From: Thermoplasmata archaeon
GTDB taxonomy: Archaea > Thermoplasmatota > Thermoplasmata > Lutacidiplasmatales > SKW197
Length of the DNA: 64,000 bases
Reading direction: 5' to 3'
Assembly (NCBI GenBank): GCA_038874435.1
Contig: JAVZCK010000001.1
Coordinates: 1-64,000, forward strand
Shown here: positions 1-7,850 of the stretch, piece after piece
How the letters are laid out: each line of letters starts with the position of its first letter
How positions within the stretch are numbered: the stretch's first letter is position 1
The notes under the pieces: model-generated
Database searches by the model: none
What the model was told of the DNA's origin: nothing
Seen by the model: only the letters and a program-made list of their open reading frames with translations
Translations under genes and position numbers: made by a program

Positions 1-820
1 CAACGAGCACTACATCGCCTGGCTCTATGGTTTTCGCAGTTTCTGGCATTGGCATATCCTTGACACCATTTTCCACAACTGCCTCAACTGTGAACAATTT
101 GTATTTTGCAGCTCCATAAAGCAGGAAAATGTCAAGGAAGATTATGTAGAAATTGCCTGCTGGCATCCCGGGTATGATAAAACTTTTGTTCGGCATGTAC
201 TCTGGCAGTATTCCTGTTGGAATCGCCGTGATAGCGAACAGTGCAGCACCGAGAGCTAAAAGTTGTATCTGCTTTTTCTCAACTTTTGTTTTTGCATGGG
301 TATATGAGTAATAGAAGTTATAGAAAATGACCAGTGAGATTATGAATATAATAGGTAGCAGATATGTGAGCAAATCCCCAAAGTCAGTGCCATAGCCAGC
401 CCAATAATACATCACATCTTCTACCATAGCGGGTGTAAAGAAGGTAATTGGAGCAATAATGGCTAAACCCAAAGCAAGTATGGAAGCAAGGATTTTTTCC
501 TGTTTTTCAGCAACTCTTCTCATTGGATAAAGGAAAGAAAGATAGACCCCTGATAATATGAGTGCAGTCACACCAAGAGCCATAATTTTCGCCATGAGCA
601 GTGCATAAGGGTAACACCAAAGCATTCTATAATTTTCTTCAGTAACTACAAACCATCGCAACACAGATTCTGCACCTGCCCATATTACTGCTGATATAAA
701 AAAGGGTGCGAATGCCTTCTTTATATTTCTGGATTTAGTGTAAGCCATAAGATAGATTAGGAGGAATATGTGGATTATCATTGACAGAATTGGCGGGATT
801 GCGTATGGGTTGAACTCCAT
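1..820 (-). CDS. 7TM sensor protein, probable histidine kinase N-terminus (partial)
   Basis: An open frame starts at ATG 820 and runs off the left edge of the window, so only about 273 N-terminal residues are visible. The translation begins MEFNPYAIPPILSMIIHIFL and contains about seven hydrophobic helices joined by short charged loops such as MRRVAEKQEK and HAKTKVEKKQ. After the last helix comes a soluble stretch (AAKYKLFTVEAVVENGVKDM). This matches the N-terminal 7TM sensor module often placed before PAS or histidine kinase domains in archaea and bacteria. The kinase domain itself would lie outside the window, so that function is inferred. The 293 bases before it, up to the PLD gene, hold only regulatory-looking repeats. 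Confidence 0.6.
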   Translation of the reverse strand, partial: MEFNPYAIPPILSMIIHIFLLIYLMAYTKSRNIKKAFAPFFISAVIWAGAESVLRWFVVTEENYRMLWCYPYALLMAKIMALGVTALILSGVYLSFLYPMRRVAEKQEKILASILALGLAIIAPITFFTPAMVEDVMYYWAGYGTDFGDLLTYLLPIIFIISLVIFYNFYYSYTHAKTKVEKKQIQLLALGAALFAITAIPTGILPEYMPNKSFIIPGMPAGNFYIIFLDIFLLYGAAKYKLFTVEAVVENGVKDMPMPETAKTIEPGDVVLV

Positions 821-988
821 CAATCCGGTTTAGGCACCGCTCCGATTAAAAACTATCGGTGTATTCACAGAGTCAGGTCTTTGTATCAAACACTGCAAAA
901 AAATAAAAAGTGTAGGGGTGATGAGTGCAGCGTGATTTTAAGAGAGAGTGCTTGTTTTTACGCTCTATTTATGCTATACTTCAATGAG

Positions 989-1031
989 TATATAAGGATT
1001 TCGGAAGATTAACTATTTGTAGTAGTTAATC
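989..1031 (+). promoter_or_regulatory. TATA-like box followed by a 9-bp inverted repeat
   Basis: TATATAAG at 989-996 resembles an archaeal TATA box and would place a start near 1017. A perfect inverted repeat, GATTAACTA (1007-1015) and TAGTTAATC (1023-1031) with a 7-base spacer, straddles that predicted start. This is a typical place for a repressor operator. The downstream gene is the PLD-family protein at 1114. Its role is inferred from position only. Confidence 0.4.
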
Positions 1032-1047
1032 CCATGGGGAACAATTA

Positions 1048-1080
1048 AGCCGCCTCATGCGGCTACCTTAGGATAACCTT
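1048..1080 (+). repeat. Hairpin plus CTTAGGATAACC tail (possible dispersed repeat)
   Basis: AGCCGC and GCGGCT (1048-1064) form a 6-bp stem with a 5-base loop, followed by a tail containing CTTAGGATAACC. The same arrangement, a GC-rich hairpin followed by CTTACGGTAACC, occurs twice near 15.7 kb, so this may be one copy of a small dispersed repeat family. It could also be an attenuator-like structure in the leader of the next gene. Confidence 0.35.
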
Positions 1081-1113
1081 AACCTCATATACCTCAAGGC
1101 CTTTTCTCCCCAC

Positions 1114-1683
1114 ATGCGAAAAATCTATGGTTTGCTCATGTTGCTCTGCTTTGTAGCAGGCTTCATCGTTGCCCAGTACCTTGCTAGCCTTAACAGGCCA
1201 GAGACCACGAATTTGCCTGAAAACTACACTGCAATTGTGATGAACGACAGGCAGTATTACCAGGCGGCATTTGACTTACTACAGAGTGCAAACAAAAGTA
1301 TTCACATGACAATGTATGTGGTTTTCTGGTATGAGGATACCAACGAAATAAAGAACCTCGTGAACATTCTTGTGGCAAAAGCTAAGGCAGGACTGGATGT
1401 GAAGGTATTCTTGGACACGGACCCCTCTAATCAGATGATAACGAGCAACAACACACTCACAGCCCAGTATCTGATGAACAATGGAGTGCATGTGAAATTT
1501 GACTCTCCAAGCATCACCACCCACACAAAACTCATAATAATTGATTCCAAAACTGTGATTGTTGGTTCTACAAACTGGAGTTATTCTGCGGTCAATAAGA
1601 ACCATGAGGCAAATGTGGCGATTACAGATGAGAAGCTGGCACAGAAATACGAGGAATATTTCAGTGCACTGTGGGGTTCATAA
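1114..1683 (+). CDS. PLD-family nuclease/phosphodiesterase, membrane-anchored or secreted
   Basis: This is a 189-residue protein with an N-terminal hydrophobic segment (residues 5-25, signal peptide or anchor) and one complete HKD motif near residue 137 (HTKLIIIDSKTVIVGSTNWS). The single HKD motif and short length fit the Nuc-like endonuclease subgroup of the phospholipase D superfamily. Members of that group dimerise to form one active site and cleave phosphodiester bonds, often in nucleic acids. The N-terminal segment suggests it acts at or outside the membrane. It ends tail-to-tail with ileS, overlapping by 6 bases. The substrate cannot be told from sequence. Confidence 0.85.
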   Translation: MRKIYGLLMLLCFVAGFIVAQYLASLNRPETTNLPENYTAIVMNDRQYYQAAFDLLQSANKSIHMTMYVVFWYEDTNEIKNLVNILVAKAKAGLDVKVFLDTDPSNQMITSNNTLTAQYLMNNGVHVKFDSPSITTHTKLIIIDSKTVIVGSTNWSYSAVNKNHEANVAITDEKLAQKYEEYFSALWGS

Positions 1684-4587
1684 CGGCTTTACCCAGATGG
1701 CTAATTCCATCTCCTGAATTTTCCATTTTTCCATTTTGCCAGAATTTTCACCTTTCTCTAGTTTATCTGAAAGAGTTTCGTGCATGATGTAGTCCCTGAA
1801 AACCTCTATTGCCTTCTCGATTTCAGGCGAGGCCTCATAGCCCGTCTCAATTTTCTGGGTGTATTCAAGGTTGAGGGCTTTCCGCAGGGTTTGAATCCGT
1901 CGCACCACTTCCCTTGCTAATCCCTCATACTTCAGTTTTTCATCAATCTGGATGTTGAGCACAATCTTAAAGTTCTCATGCTCTCCTGTAATGTAAGCAT
2001 CACCAGCAGGCACTGTCTCTGAGAGCATTGCTTTCTTCACATTCAGTTCTTCAGCAAGATACTGGATGTAGGGCTCAAGTGCCTTTGTCTCCTCTGCAGA
2101 AGCCACAACAAAGAGTTCTGAAAGTGGCTGTCTCAACTTTATGCCCTTGCTCTGCCGCAGGTTTCTTCCCACCTCTGCAAGTTCCATCACCTTCTGCATC
2201 TGCATCTCAATTTCCGGCTTGATTTTGCTCTCATCCACAACTGGAAATTCGCAGAGGTGGACGCTCTCAGGTGCCTCTTTCTTCACATTTCGCACCAGAT
2301 TCTGATAAATTTCTTCTGCTGTAAATGGTGCCAGAGGTGCGAGCAATTTTGCAAGAGTTGTGAGCGCTGTGTAAAGTGTCTCATAGCCCTCAATTTTTGA
2401 ATCCGTGTCTTCCCAGAACCTTCTTCTTGAAAGCCGCAGATACCAGTTGCTGATGTCCGAAACAAGCGATTCAATAGCTCTTGCTCCAATGTGAACATTG
2501 TAAGTGTCAAAGCCCTCACGCACTGCCTTAACCGTGCTGTACAATCTTGAAATCAACCAGACATCAAGCAAGTCCTTGGGTTCTCTGCCAGCAGGCACAA
2601 AACCATCCACATTTGCGTTAGACACAAAGAAGGAATAGACATTCATCAATGTATTGAACATCTTTCCTGCTGTTGCATTCACCATTGCTTCAGAAAACCT
2701 ACTTGTGTTCCAGAGCGGTGTTAGATAGAAGTAAAACCTGATCACATCCGCACCCATTTTCTCAAAGGCAGCCATTGGCTCCACAGCATTCCCCTTGCTC
2801 TTTGACATCTTCTGGCCTTTGTCATCCAGGATTAGGCCGAGGCAAACCACATTCTTGTATGCAGGCATGTCAAACAGCAGGGTACTTACGGCGTGGAGCG
2901 TGTAGAACCAGCCCCTTGTTTGGTCTAATGCCTCGCTTATGAATTCAACAGGTCGCCGCGTTTCGAACAGTTCTTTGTTTTCAAAAGGATAGTGGAGTTG
3001 GGCAAATGGGGCACTACCAGAATCATACCAGCCATCAATTACATACTCCTCCCGTTTCATCAAATCGCCGCACTTCTCACATTTAATCTTAACATTGTCA
3101 ACAAATGGTCTATGGAGTTCAAAATTAGGAGGCAGGGGTTCGACAGCAAGCTCCTCCAGTTCTTTCTTCGAGCCAATGCATATCTCATGCCCACATTTGC
3201 AGCGCCAGATGGGCAATGGTGTGCCCCAGAAACGGTTTCTGCTTAATGCCCAGTCCTTCACCTCCTCAAGGAAATTGCCAAATCGTCCATGTTTCAGATG
3301 TTCAGGCACCCAGTTTATGAGCTCATTGTTAGCAATAAGGCGTTCTCGCAACTTTGAGGTTCTTATAAACCATGTGTTTAACGCATAGTAGAGCAGTGGC
3401 GAATCACAGCGCCAGCAGAATGGGTAAGTGTGTTCTACCGTTCCTGCTTTGTAAAGAATCCCTCGTTCCTTCAATTCCTGAATAATTTGCTTATCTGCAT
3501 CCTTCACAAACATTCCTGCATAGTTCTCAACGCTTTCAATGAATTTTCCTGTCTCATCAACAAGATTGAGCAAGGGCACATTTTCCTTCTTGCAAAGTTC
3601 GTAGTCGTCAAGACCATAAGCGGGAGCAATGTGGACAATGCCTGTGCCTTCCTCAGTACCAACAAAATCACCAGCAGCTACATAATGCACTTTTCCCAGC
3701 TTTTTCCCATAGGGATAAAGTGGTTCGTATCTCTTTCCCAACAAATCACTGCCCTTTACTTTTTTAATCGTTTCAAAATCACCAAGGACTTGTGTGGCGA
3801 GTGCCTCTGCAATGTAGTATTTCTCGCCGTCCTTCTCAACCAACAGATAATCCACATCTGGCTTAACCGCAAGCAAGAGGTTAGACAGTAATGTCCATGG
3901 TGTAGTTGTCCAGACGAGAAAGAAAGTATCCTCTTCCAGCACTTTAAACTTCACATAAATGGAAGGGTCTTTTGCTGTCTCATAGCCCTGAGCCACTTCG
4001 TGGCTTGAAAGTGGGGTTCCACAGCGGGGACAGTAAGGCACAATGTAATATGATTTTTCCAACAAATTTCGTTTCCAGAGTTCCTTCAGCGACCACCACA
4101 CGCTCTCTATGTAGGCATCATCCATGGTGATGTAAGGATGCTCATAATCCAGCCAGAATGCCATCCGCTTACTCATTGCCTCCCAGAGAGATTTGTATTT
4201 GAACACAGATGCCTTGCATCTGGCATTAAAGTTATCAATTCCAAACTCCAGAATTTTCTTTTTCCCAGAGATTTTCAATTCTTTTTCCACCTCAATTTCC
4301 ACAGGCAAACCATGACAATCCCAGCCCGCTTTGTAGGGAAAAATTTCATAACCATTCATCACTTTGTAGCGGAGAAAGGCGTCCTTCGAAGTTCTGGTGA
4401 GCACATGTCCTATGTGGGGCATGCCGTTGGCTGTGGGCGGGCCCTCGCAAAAAACAAAAATCTTGCCGCCTTTCATCTTTTCCCTTACTTTTTTTTCAAT
4501 GTTTTCCCTTTCCCAGAATGAGAGAATTTCTTTTTCCAGTTCAGGATGTTTTCTTGCCTTAACTTCGTTGAACACTGCATTCGCCAT
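1678..4587 (-). CDS. ileS: Isoleucyl-tRNA synthetase
   Basis: It charges tRNA-Ile with isoleucine in the cytoplasm. The class I signatures are present: PHIGH near residues 57-61 and KMSKS near residue 594, with a large editing (CP1) domain between them containing the conserved WTTTPWTL. The anticodon-binding region follows. The frame is open far upstream, but the family-like N-terminus MANAVFNEVKARKHPELEKE begins at ATG 4587. The extra 147 codons upstream overlap asd on the other strand and have no family similarity, so 4587 is chosen, giving 969 residues. The gene is transcribed divergently from the asd-pssA-mptD operon. Confidence 0.97.
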   Translation of the reverse strand: MANAVFNEVKARKHPELEKEILSFWERENIEKKVREKMKGGKIFVFCEGPPTANGMPHIGHVLTRTSKDAFLRYKVMNGYEIFPYKAGWDCHGLPVEIEVEKELKISGKKKILEFGIDNFNARCKASVFKYKSLWEAMSKRMAFWLDYEHPYITMDDAYIESVWWSLKELWKRNLLEKSYYIVPYCPRCGTPLSSHEVAQGYETAKDPSIYVKFKVLEEDTFFLVWTTTPWTLLSNLLLAVKPDVDYLLVEKDGEKYYIAEALATQVLGDFETIKKVKGSDLLGKRYEPLYPYGKKLGKVHYVAAGDFVGTEEGTGIVHIAPAYGLDDYELCKKENVPLLNLVDETGKFIESVENYAGMFVKDADKQIIQELKERGILYKAGTVEHTYPFCWRCDSPLLYYALNTWFIRTSKLRERLIANNELINWVPEHLKHGRFGNFLEEVKDWALSRNRFWGTPLPIWRCKCGHEICIGSKKELEELAVEPLPPNFELHRPFVDNVKIKCEKCGDLMKREEYVIDGWYDSGSAPFAQLHYPFENKELFETRRPVEFISEALDQTRGWFYTLHAVSTLLFDMPAYKNVVCLGLILDDKGQKMSKSKGNAVEPMAAFEKMGADVIRFYFYLTPLWNTSRFSEAMVNATAGKMFNTLMNVYSFFVSNANVDGFVPAGREPKDLLDVWLISRLYSTVKAVREGFDTYNVHIGARAIESLVSDISNWYLRLSRRRFWEDTDSKIEGYETLYTALTTLAKLLAPLAPFTAEEIYQNLVRNVKKEAPESVHLCEFPVVDESKIKPEIEMQMQKVMELAEVGRNLRQSKGIKLRQPLSELFVVASAEETKALEPYIQYLAEELNVKKAMLSETVPAGDAYITGEHENFKIVLNIQIDEKLKYEGLAREVVRRIQTLRKALNLEYTQKIETGYEASPEIEKAIEVFRDYIMHETLSDKLEKGENSGKMEKWKIQEMELAIWVKPL

Positions 4588-4681
4588 GTTCCCACATCCA
4601 AAGGGAAACAGAGAGGGGATATAACATTTATTGAGGCGGTAGCCCACAACCAATAAATACAGTTGCAAGTATTCATGCCCG

Positions 4682-5302
4682 ATGTTTGCAAGTGCAGGCA
4701 AAAGCGTTCTGTGTGGGCTTGCCCTCATTGCTTCAATTACGATGGTTCTTGGAATTTTCTGGCAATTTTTCACAGGATTGGCACTTGTTTTCTTTATTGC
4801 ACTCCTATTCTTTGCCTGGTTCTTCAGAGACCCTGAGCGAAAAATTGGCGACGGCATTGTGTCTCCTGCTGACGGTGTTGTCACCGATGCTTGCGAGCGT
4901 GATGGTGGCAAGTTTCTAAGTATTTTCATGAATGTGCATGATGTGCATGTGAACCGTTCTCCTGAGCAGGGTAAAATTCTTAGTGTGAAACATTTTCCTG
5001 GAAAACACGGAGTTGCGTTCGGAAGCAAGGTGAGAGAGAACGAGCATGCAGTAATTGAGCTGGAAACAAGACACGGGCGCTTGAGAATTGTTCAAATTGC
5101 AGGAATCTTTGCCAGAAGAATCTCCACCTATGTGAAGCCAGGAGATGTGGTAAAGAAAGGCGAGAGAATTGGCATCATCTTTTTCGGCTCAAGGGTTGAA
5201 CTCTATCTTCCACCAGATGCTGTGCTTCAGGTGAAAAAAGGTGAAAAGGTAAAAGCTGGAGAAACCACAATAGGGGTATGGAAGGATGCGGTGGATAACT
5301 AA
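4682..5302 (+). CDS. asd: Archaetidylserine decarboxylase (PSD family)
   Basis: This 206-residue enzyme belongs to the short phosphatidylserine decarboxylase family. It would decarboxylate archaetidylserine to archaetidylethanolamine at the membrane. It has two N-terminal hydrophobic segments (about residues 10-45), the conserved SPADGVV and FMNVHDVHVNRSP motifs, and the C-terminal FGSRVELYLP. In that last motif the Gly-Ser bond is self-cleaved in this family to create the pyruvoyl cofactor. A TATA-like AATAAATA about 27 bases upstream suggests a leaderless start at 4682. The gene overlaps pssA by 17 bases, so product and substrate enzymes are co-translated. Confidence 0.92.
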   Translation: MFASAGKSVLCGLALIASITMVLGIFWQFFTGLALVFFIALLFFAWFFRDPERKIGDGIVSPADGVVTDACERDGGKFLSIFMNVHDVHVNRSPEQGKILSVKHFPGKHGVAFGSKVRENEHAVIELETRHGRLRIVQIAGIFARRISTYVKPGDVVKKGERIGIIFFGSRVELYLPPDAVLQVKKGEKVKAGETTIGVWKDAVDN

Positions 5303-6029
5303 AATCTCGGTTGCGGACCTTGCCACGCTTGGAAATGGAATGTGTGGCTTCTTTGCAATAATCTACACACTGGACAGAAACTTTCTGGCTGCGTGTCTTT
5401 TCATACTATGCGGGGCAATGCTGGATGGTCTGGATGGCTATCTTGCGAGAAAATTTCCTTCTAAGCACAACGCCGGCAGATTTCTGGATTCAATTTCAGA
5501 CACGATTTCCTTCTGCTTTGCACCAGCCTTCCTGCTCTACCATCAATTCTACTCGCTTCAGCGAGGCAGTGCTTTTGTGGATTTCCAGAATTTTCTTTCA
5601 GTGCTTGCATCCTGCCTTATTGCGTTCTTCGGCTTGATGCGGCTCATAAAATTCAGTTTAAGTGGTTACAAAGCCCCTGTATTCTATGGACTGCCGACAC
5701 CTGCAGCTGCAATGACAGGCGTAGCACTCTCGCTCCTCTTTGGTCCTGCTGGGGTTTTCAGTGAGAACCATCTTCTTGTGCTTTTGCCCATGTGTGGTTT
5801 TGCTTTCCTGATGATAACTGACATTGAGTATCCAAAGGCAAGGAAGGGTTTATATCTCTGGCTCAGCGCATTTGCCGGCATCTGCATTTTTTTCACCCTC
5901 ATCGGGATTAAATTCCAAATTCACTGGTTTGCTGTCGGGAATGCAGTGCTTTCCCTGGGGTTACTGCTAATCTACATACTCGGTTCGCCATTGATTTTGA
6001 GAAGGGGGAATAAAAATGGACAGGGCTAA
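5286..6029 (+). CDS. pssA: CDP-alcohol phosphatidyltransferase, archaetidylserine synthase
   Basis: This is a 247-residue integral membrane enzyme with the full CDP-alcohol phosphotransferase motif: D47, D50, G51, A54, R55, G64, D68 and D72. It carries about seven hydrophobic helices. Next to a PSD-family decarboxylase the likely reaction is CDP-archaeol plus L-serine giving archaetidylserine. The gene starts inside asd and overlaps mptD by 14 bases. The CDP-archaeol substrate would come from CarS, encoded at 40.9 kb. Confidence 0.9.
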   Translation: MRWITKISVADLATLGNGMCGFFAIIYTLDRNFLAACLFILCGAMLDGLDGYLARKFPSKHNAGRFLDSISDTISFCFAPAFLLYHQFYSLQRGSAFVDFQNFLSVLASCLIAFFGLMRLIKFSLSGYKAPVFYGLPTPAAAMTGVALSLLFGPAGVFSENHLLVLLPMCGFAFLMITDIEYPKARKGLYLWLSAFAGICIFFTLIGIKFQIHWFAVGNAVLSLGLLLIYILGSPLILRRGNKNGQG

Positions 6030-6390
6030 GAAGTATTTCAACTGCAACGCAAGAGAAAGAGCATGCTTTGAGGCAGGAATCAAGCTGGCAACTGTATATC
6101 ATCAGTTTGTTGGCACACCTGTGAGCATGGAAAATGTGGAATCGCTTGAGAAGGCAATAGAGAATGGAGTCAGAATCCAGCCATTCGTCAAGGATGTGAA
6201 GGTCCAGATTCGGAAGGAAAAACTTCGCACAAAGCGAGACGAATATGACTATCTGACGCTAACAGGAAGCATGCTCCAGGTTCTCCTCGTGATACACTAC
6301 GAGAATGTGGAAGTCATTGCAGAGATGAAACATATTGAGGAGATGGATTATCCGCTTATGATGGTAAAGGAAGTTAGGGAGATTACTTAG
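6016..6390 (+). CDS. mptD: Archaeal-type dihydroneopterin aldolase (MptD, DUF372)
   Basis: This is a 124-residue soluble protein starting MDRAKKYFNCNARERACFEA and carrying FEAGIKLATVYHQFVGTPVS. That segment matches my recollection of the archaeal DUF372/MptD family, which converts 7,8-dihydroneopterin to 6-hydroxymethyl-dihydropterin for methanopterin or folate-like cofactors. It overlaps pssA by 14 bases and is the last gene of the operon. Its position beside lipid genes gives no functional support. The assignment rests on the conserved central motif and the length. Confidence 0.75.
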   Translation: MDRAKKYFNCNARERACFEAGIKLATVYHQFVGTPVSMENVESLEKAIENGVRIQPFVKDVKVQIRKEKLRTKRDEYDYLTLTGSMLQVLLVIHYENVEVIAEMKHIEEMDYPLMMVKEVREIT

Positions 6391-6895
6391 CATAGAGAAA
6401 AGTGTGGTATTGATATTCTCCATCTACTAGCAATCTCTTGGTTTCCACAATGAAATCTTTGCCAGAATCGAGAGTTAGCGAAGGGTGATTTGTGTCCTGG
6501 ATATAAATATCACTTTTTGTTGGTTCTGGTGTCAAAATTGTCCATTTCCAAAGATGAATTTTAGCCGCAAATTTGAATGAGACGGCGGCATTCTCTCGCC
6601 TTAACACTACCTGGTCTTTCGTAAATTCAAGTTTGTAGGCTTTGCCATTGATTAAACCAGGCAGGTGGGTGCCAAACGGTGCTTTTGTATCGTAGGTAAA
6701 GGTCATGTTTGCATCTGCCTGAATTGAAATCATGTCATTCACGCCATTTCCAATCACATTGACCACATTATTCATCTCAGTGTAGGTGTAGTTTGTTTCT
6801 CGCTGGTTCAAAAAGAACCCCACTGCAACTGAAATCAGGATAAGCACAGTCGCTGTGACCACAACTTTTGAAGAGACGAACTCCCACATGTTCAC
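6383..6895 (-). CDS. Membrane-anchored extracellular protein, third gene of the pilin-like cluster
   Basis: This is a 170-residue protein with one N-terminal hydrophobic helix (about residues 10-28, VVVTATVLILISVAVGFFL) and an otherwise soluble, beta-rich extracellular-type remainder. I do not recognise the family. Unlike its two upstream neighbours it lacks a Lys-Gly processing site before the helix. It starts within the stop region of the gene upstream (4-base ATGA-type overlap), so the three are translated together. It overlaps mptD by 8 bases tail-to-tail. A role in a surface structure with its neighbours is inferred from the operon. Confidence 0.7.
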   Translation of the reverse strand: MNMWEFVSSKVVVTATVLILISVAVGFFLNQRETNYTYTEMNNVVNVIGNGVNDMISIQADANMTFTYDTKAPFGTHLPGLINGKAYKLEFTKDQVVLRRENAAVSFKFAAKIHLWKWTILTPEPTKSDIYIQDTNHPSLTLDSGKDFIVETKRLLVDGEYQYHTFLYAK

Positions 6896-7401
6896 ACCGG
6901 AAGCACCTTTATTTGAACATAAAAGTCAGGGTAAGAGCCGTCGCCGTCAATGTCGTTCGGGTATGTCAGTTTTTTCAAGCTCAAGGCGTACTTTGCACCC
7001 CCAATCTCAAGGGTGCCGCCCGTATCAGAGCACATTGGAATGTTCTTGGCACCATCCAGCACCGCATAACTTCTTATTGTGGCATAGATCTTGTATTCAA
7101 TGCGGTATTTTTCGTCTGAGCCACTGAGAGAGCCACCAATGTGTATGTATGCGGTTTCCGCAGGAAATTCTATGTCCACACGAATATCTGTGTTTTCACC
7201 GCCTCTGTAGACCTGGATAATCTGCATTTTCAATTCGTTAATTCTTGCATCAAGCTGATTTTCCTTCTGGATTCTCGTGAAGTACATGAATCCACCAATA
7301 ATGATTGGAATAGTGATCCCAAGGATGACCATAATTATCAATAGCCGCATTGGCAGATCGAGCACACCTTTCTTTGTTAATCTCTTTCTCATTTTTTTCA
7401 C
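6892..7401 (-). CDS. Pilin-like membrane protein
   Basis: This is a 169-residue protein with a basic N-terminus, a KKG site at residues 10-12, then VLDLPMRLLIIMVILG leading into a hydrophobic helix. The layout resembles archaeal class III signal peptides, which are cut after the glycine by a prepilin peptidase. The C-terminal part is soluble and predicted beta-rich. The motif KGxL(D/E)xLP is shared with the gene just upstream, implying duplication or common processing. It overlaps both neighbours by 4 bases. The exact pilin family is not recognised. Confidence 0.7.
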   Translation of the reverse strand: MKKMRKRLTKKGVLDLPMRLLIIMVILGITIPIIIGGFMYFTRIQKENQLDARINELKMQIIQVYRGGENTDIRVDIEFPAETAYIHIGGSLSGSDEKYRIEYKIYATIRSYAVLDGAKNIPMCSDTGGTLEIGGAKYALSLKKLTYPNDIDGDGSYPDFYVQIKVLPV

Positions 7402-7817
7402 CTCACAACTACAATCGTTTCATGAAGTTCCTGGGGTGCTGTGCCACCTGTGTAGGTTGCAGTCACCCTGATGCTGCCCGAGTCCTCGTAGCCATCTATA
7501 ACTGGCGTGATTGTCACTTTTGCATAGCCCTTGGCATCTGTTCTTGTGATTTTATCAGCGTTGATTACATTCACGCCCTTCAACTCAATCACCACATCCT
7601 GGAGTGGGGAGTTCTTGTTGTCATAAGCCCAGAATTCAATTGTGCTCTGGATGTTGTTTGGAATCTGCTTTGGCTCTACTACAAGGGTTTTCAGATTGGG
7701 TTTATTAAAGTACTGGAGATATCCCCAGATAATCCCTGTGCCCAGAGCAATTATTATAACCATGATCAGCAGGTAGAGGGGAAGTCCCTCTAAGGCGCCT
7801 TTCCTGTTCCTCAACAT
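7398..7817 (-). CDS. Pilin-like membrane protein with Ig-like domain
   Basis: This is a 139-residue protein that starts MLRNRKGALEGLPLYLLIMV, a short basic leader with Gly7 ahead of a hydrophobic helix, as in archaeal prepilins. Residues about 45-138 look like a bacterial Ig-like (Big_1-type) domain, with TDAKGYAKVTITP and GSIRVTATYTG. It is the first gene of a three-gene operon. It has its own TATA-like box at 7841-7850, which suggests a leaderless transcript separate from that of the giant gene 33 bases upstream. Confidence 0.72.
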   Translation of the reverse strand: MLRNRKGALEGLPLYLLIMVIIIALGTGIIWGYLQYFNKPNLKTLVVEPKQIPNNIQSTIEFWAYDNKNSPLQDVVIELKGVNVINADKITRTDAKGYAKVTITPVIDGYEDSGSIRVTATYTGGTAPQELHETIVVVR

Positions 7818-7840
7818 CCAATCCTGTATTGCATTATGGG

Positions 7841-7850
7841 TATATAATAG
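7841..7850 (-). promoter_or_regulatory. TATA-like promoter of the pilin-like operon
   Basis: On the minus strand the sequence is CTATTATATA, immediately after the stop of the giant surface gene. A start about 25 bases downstream would fall near 7820, next to the ATG at 7817. The operon is therefore probably transcribed leaderless on its own, as well as by any read-through. Confidence 0.5.

Noticed and set aside
4588-5028. Long open N-terminal extension of ileS
   Set aside because: It overlaps asd on the other strand, has no synthetase-like sequence, and the family N-terminus starts at 4587.
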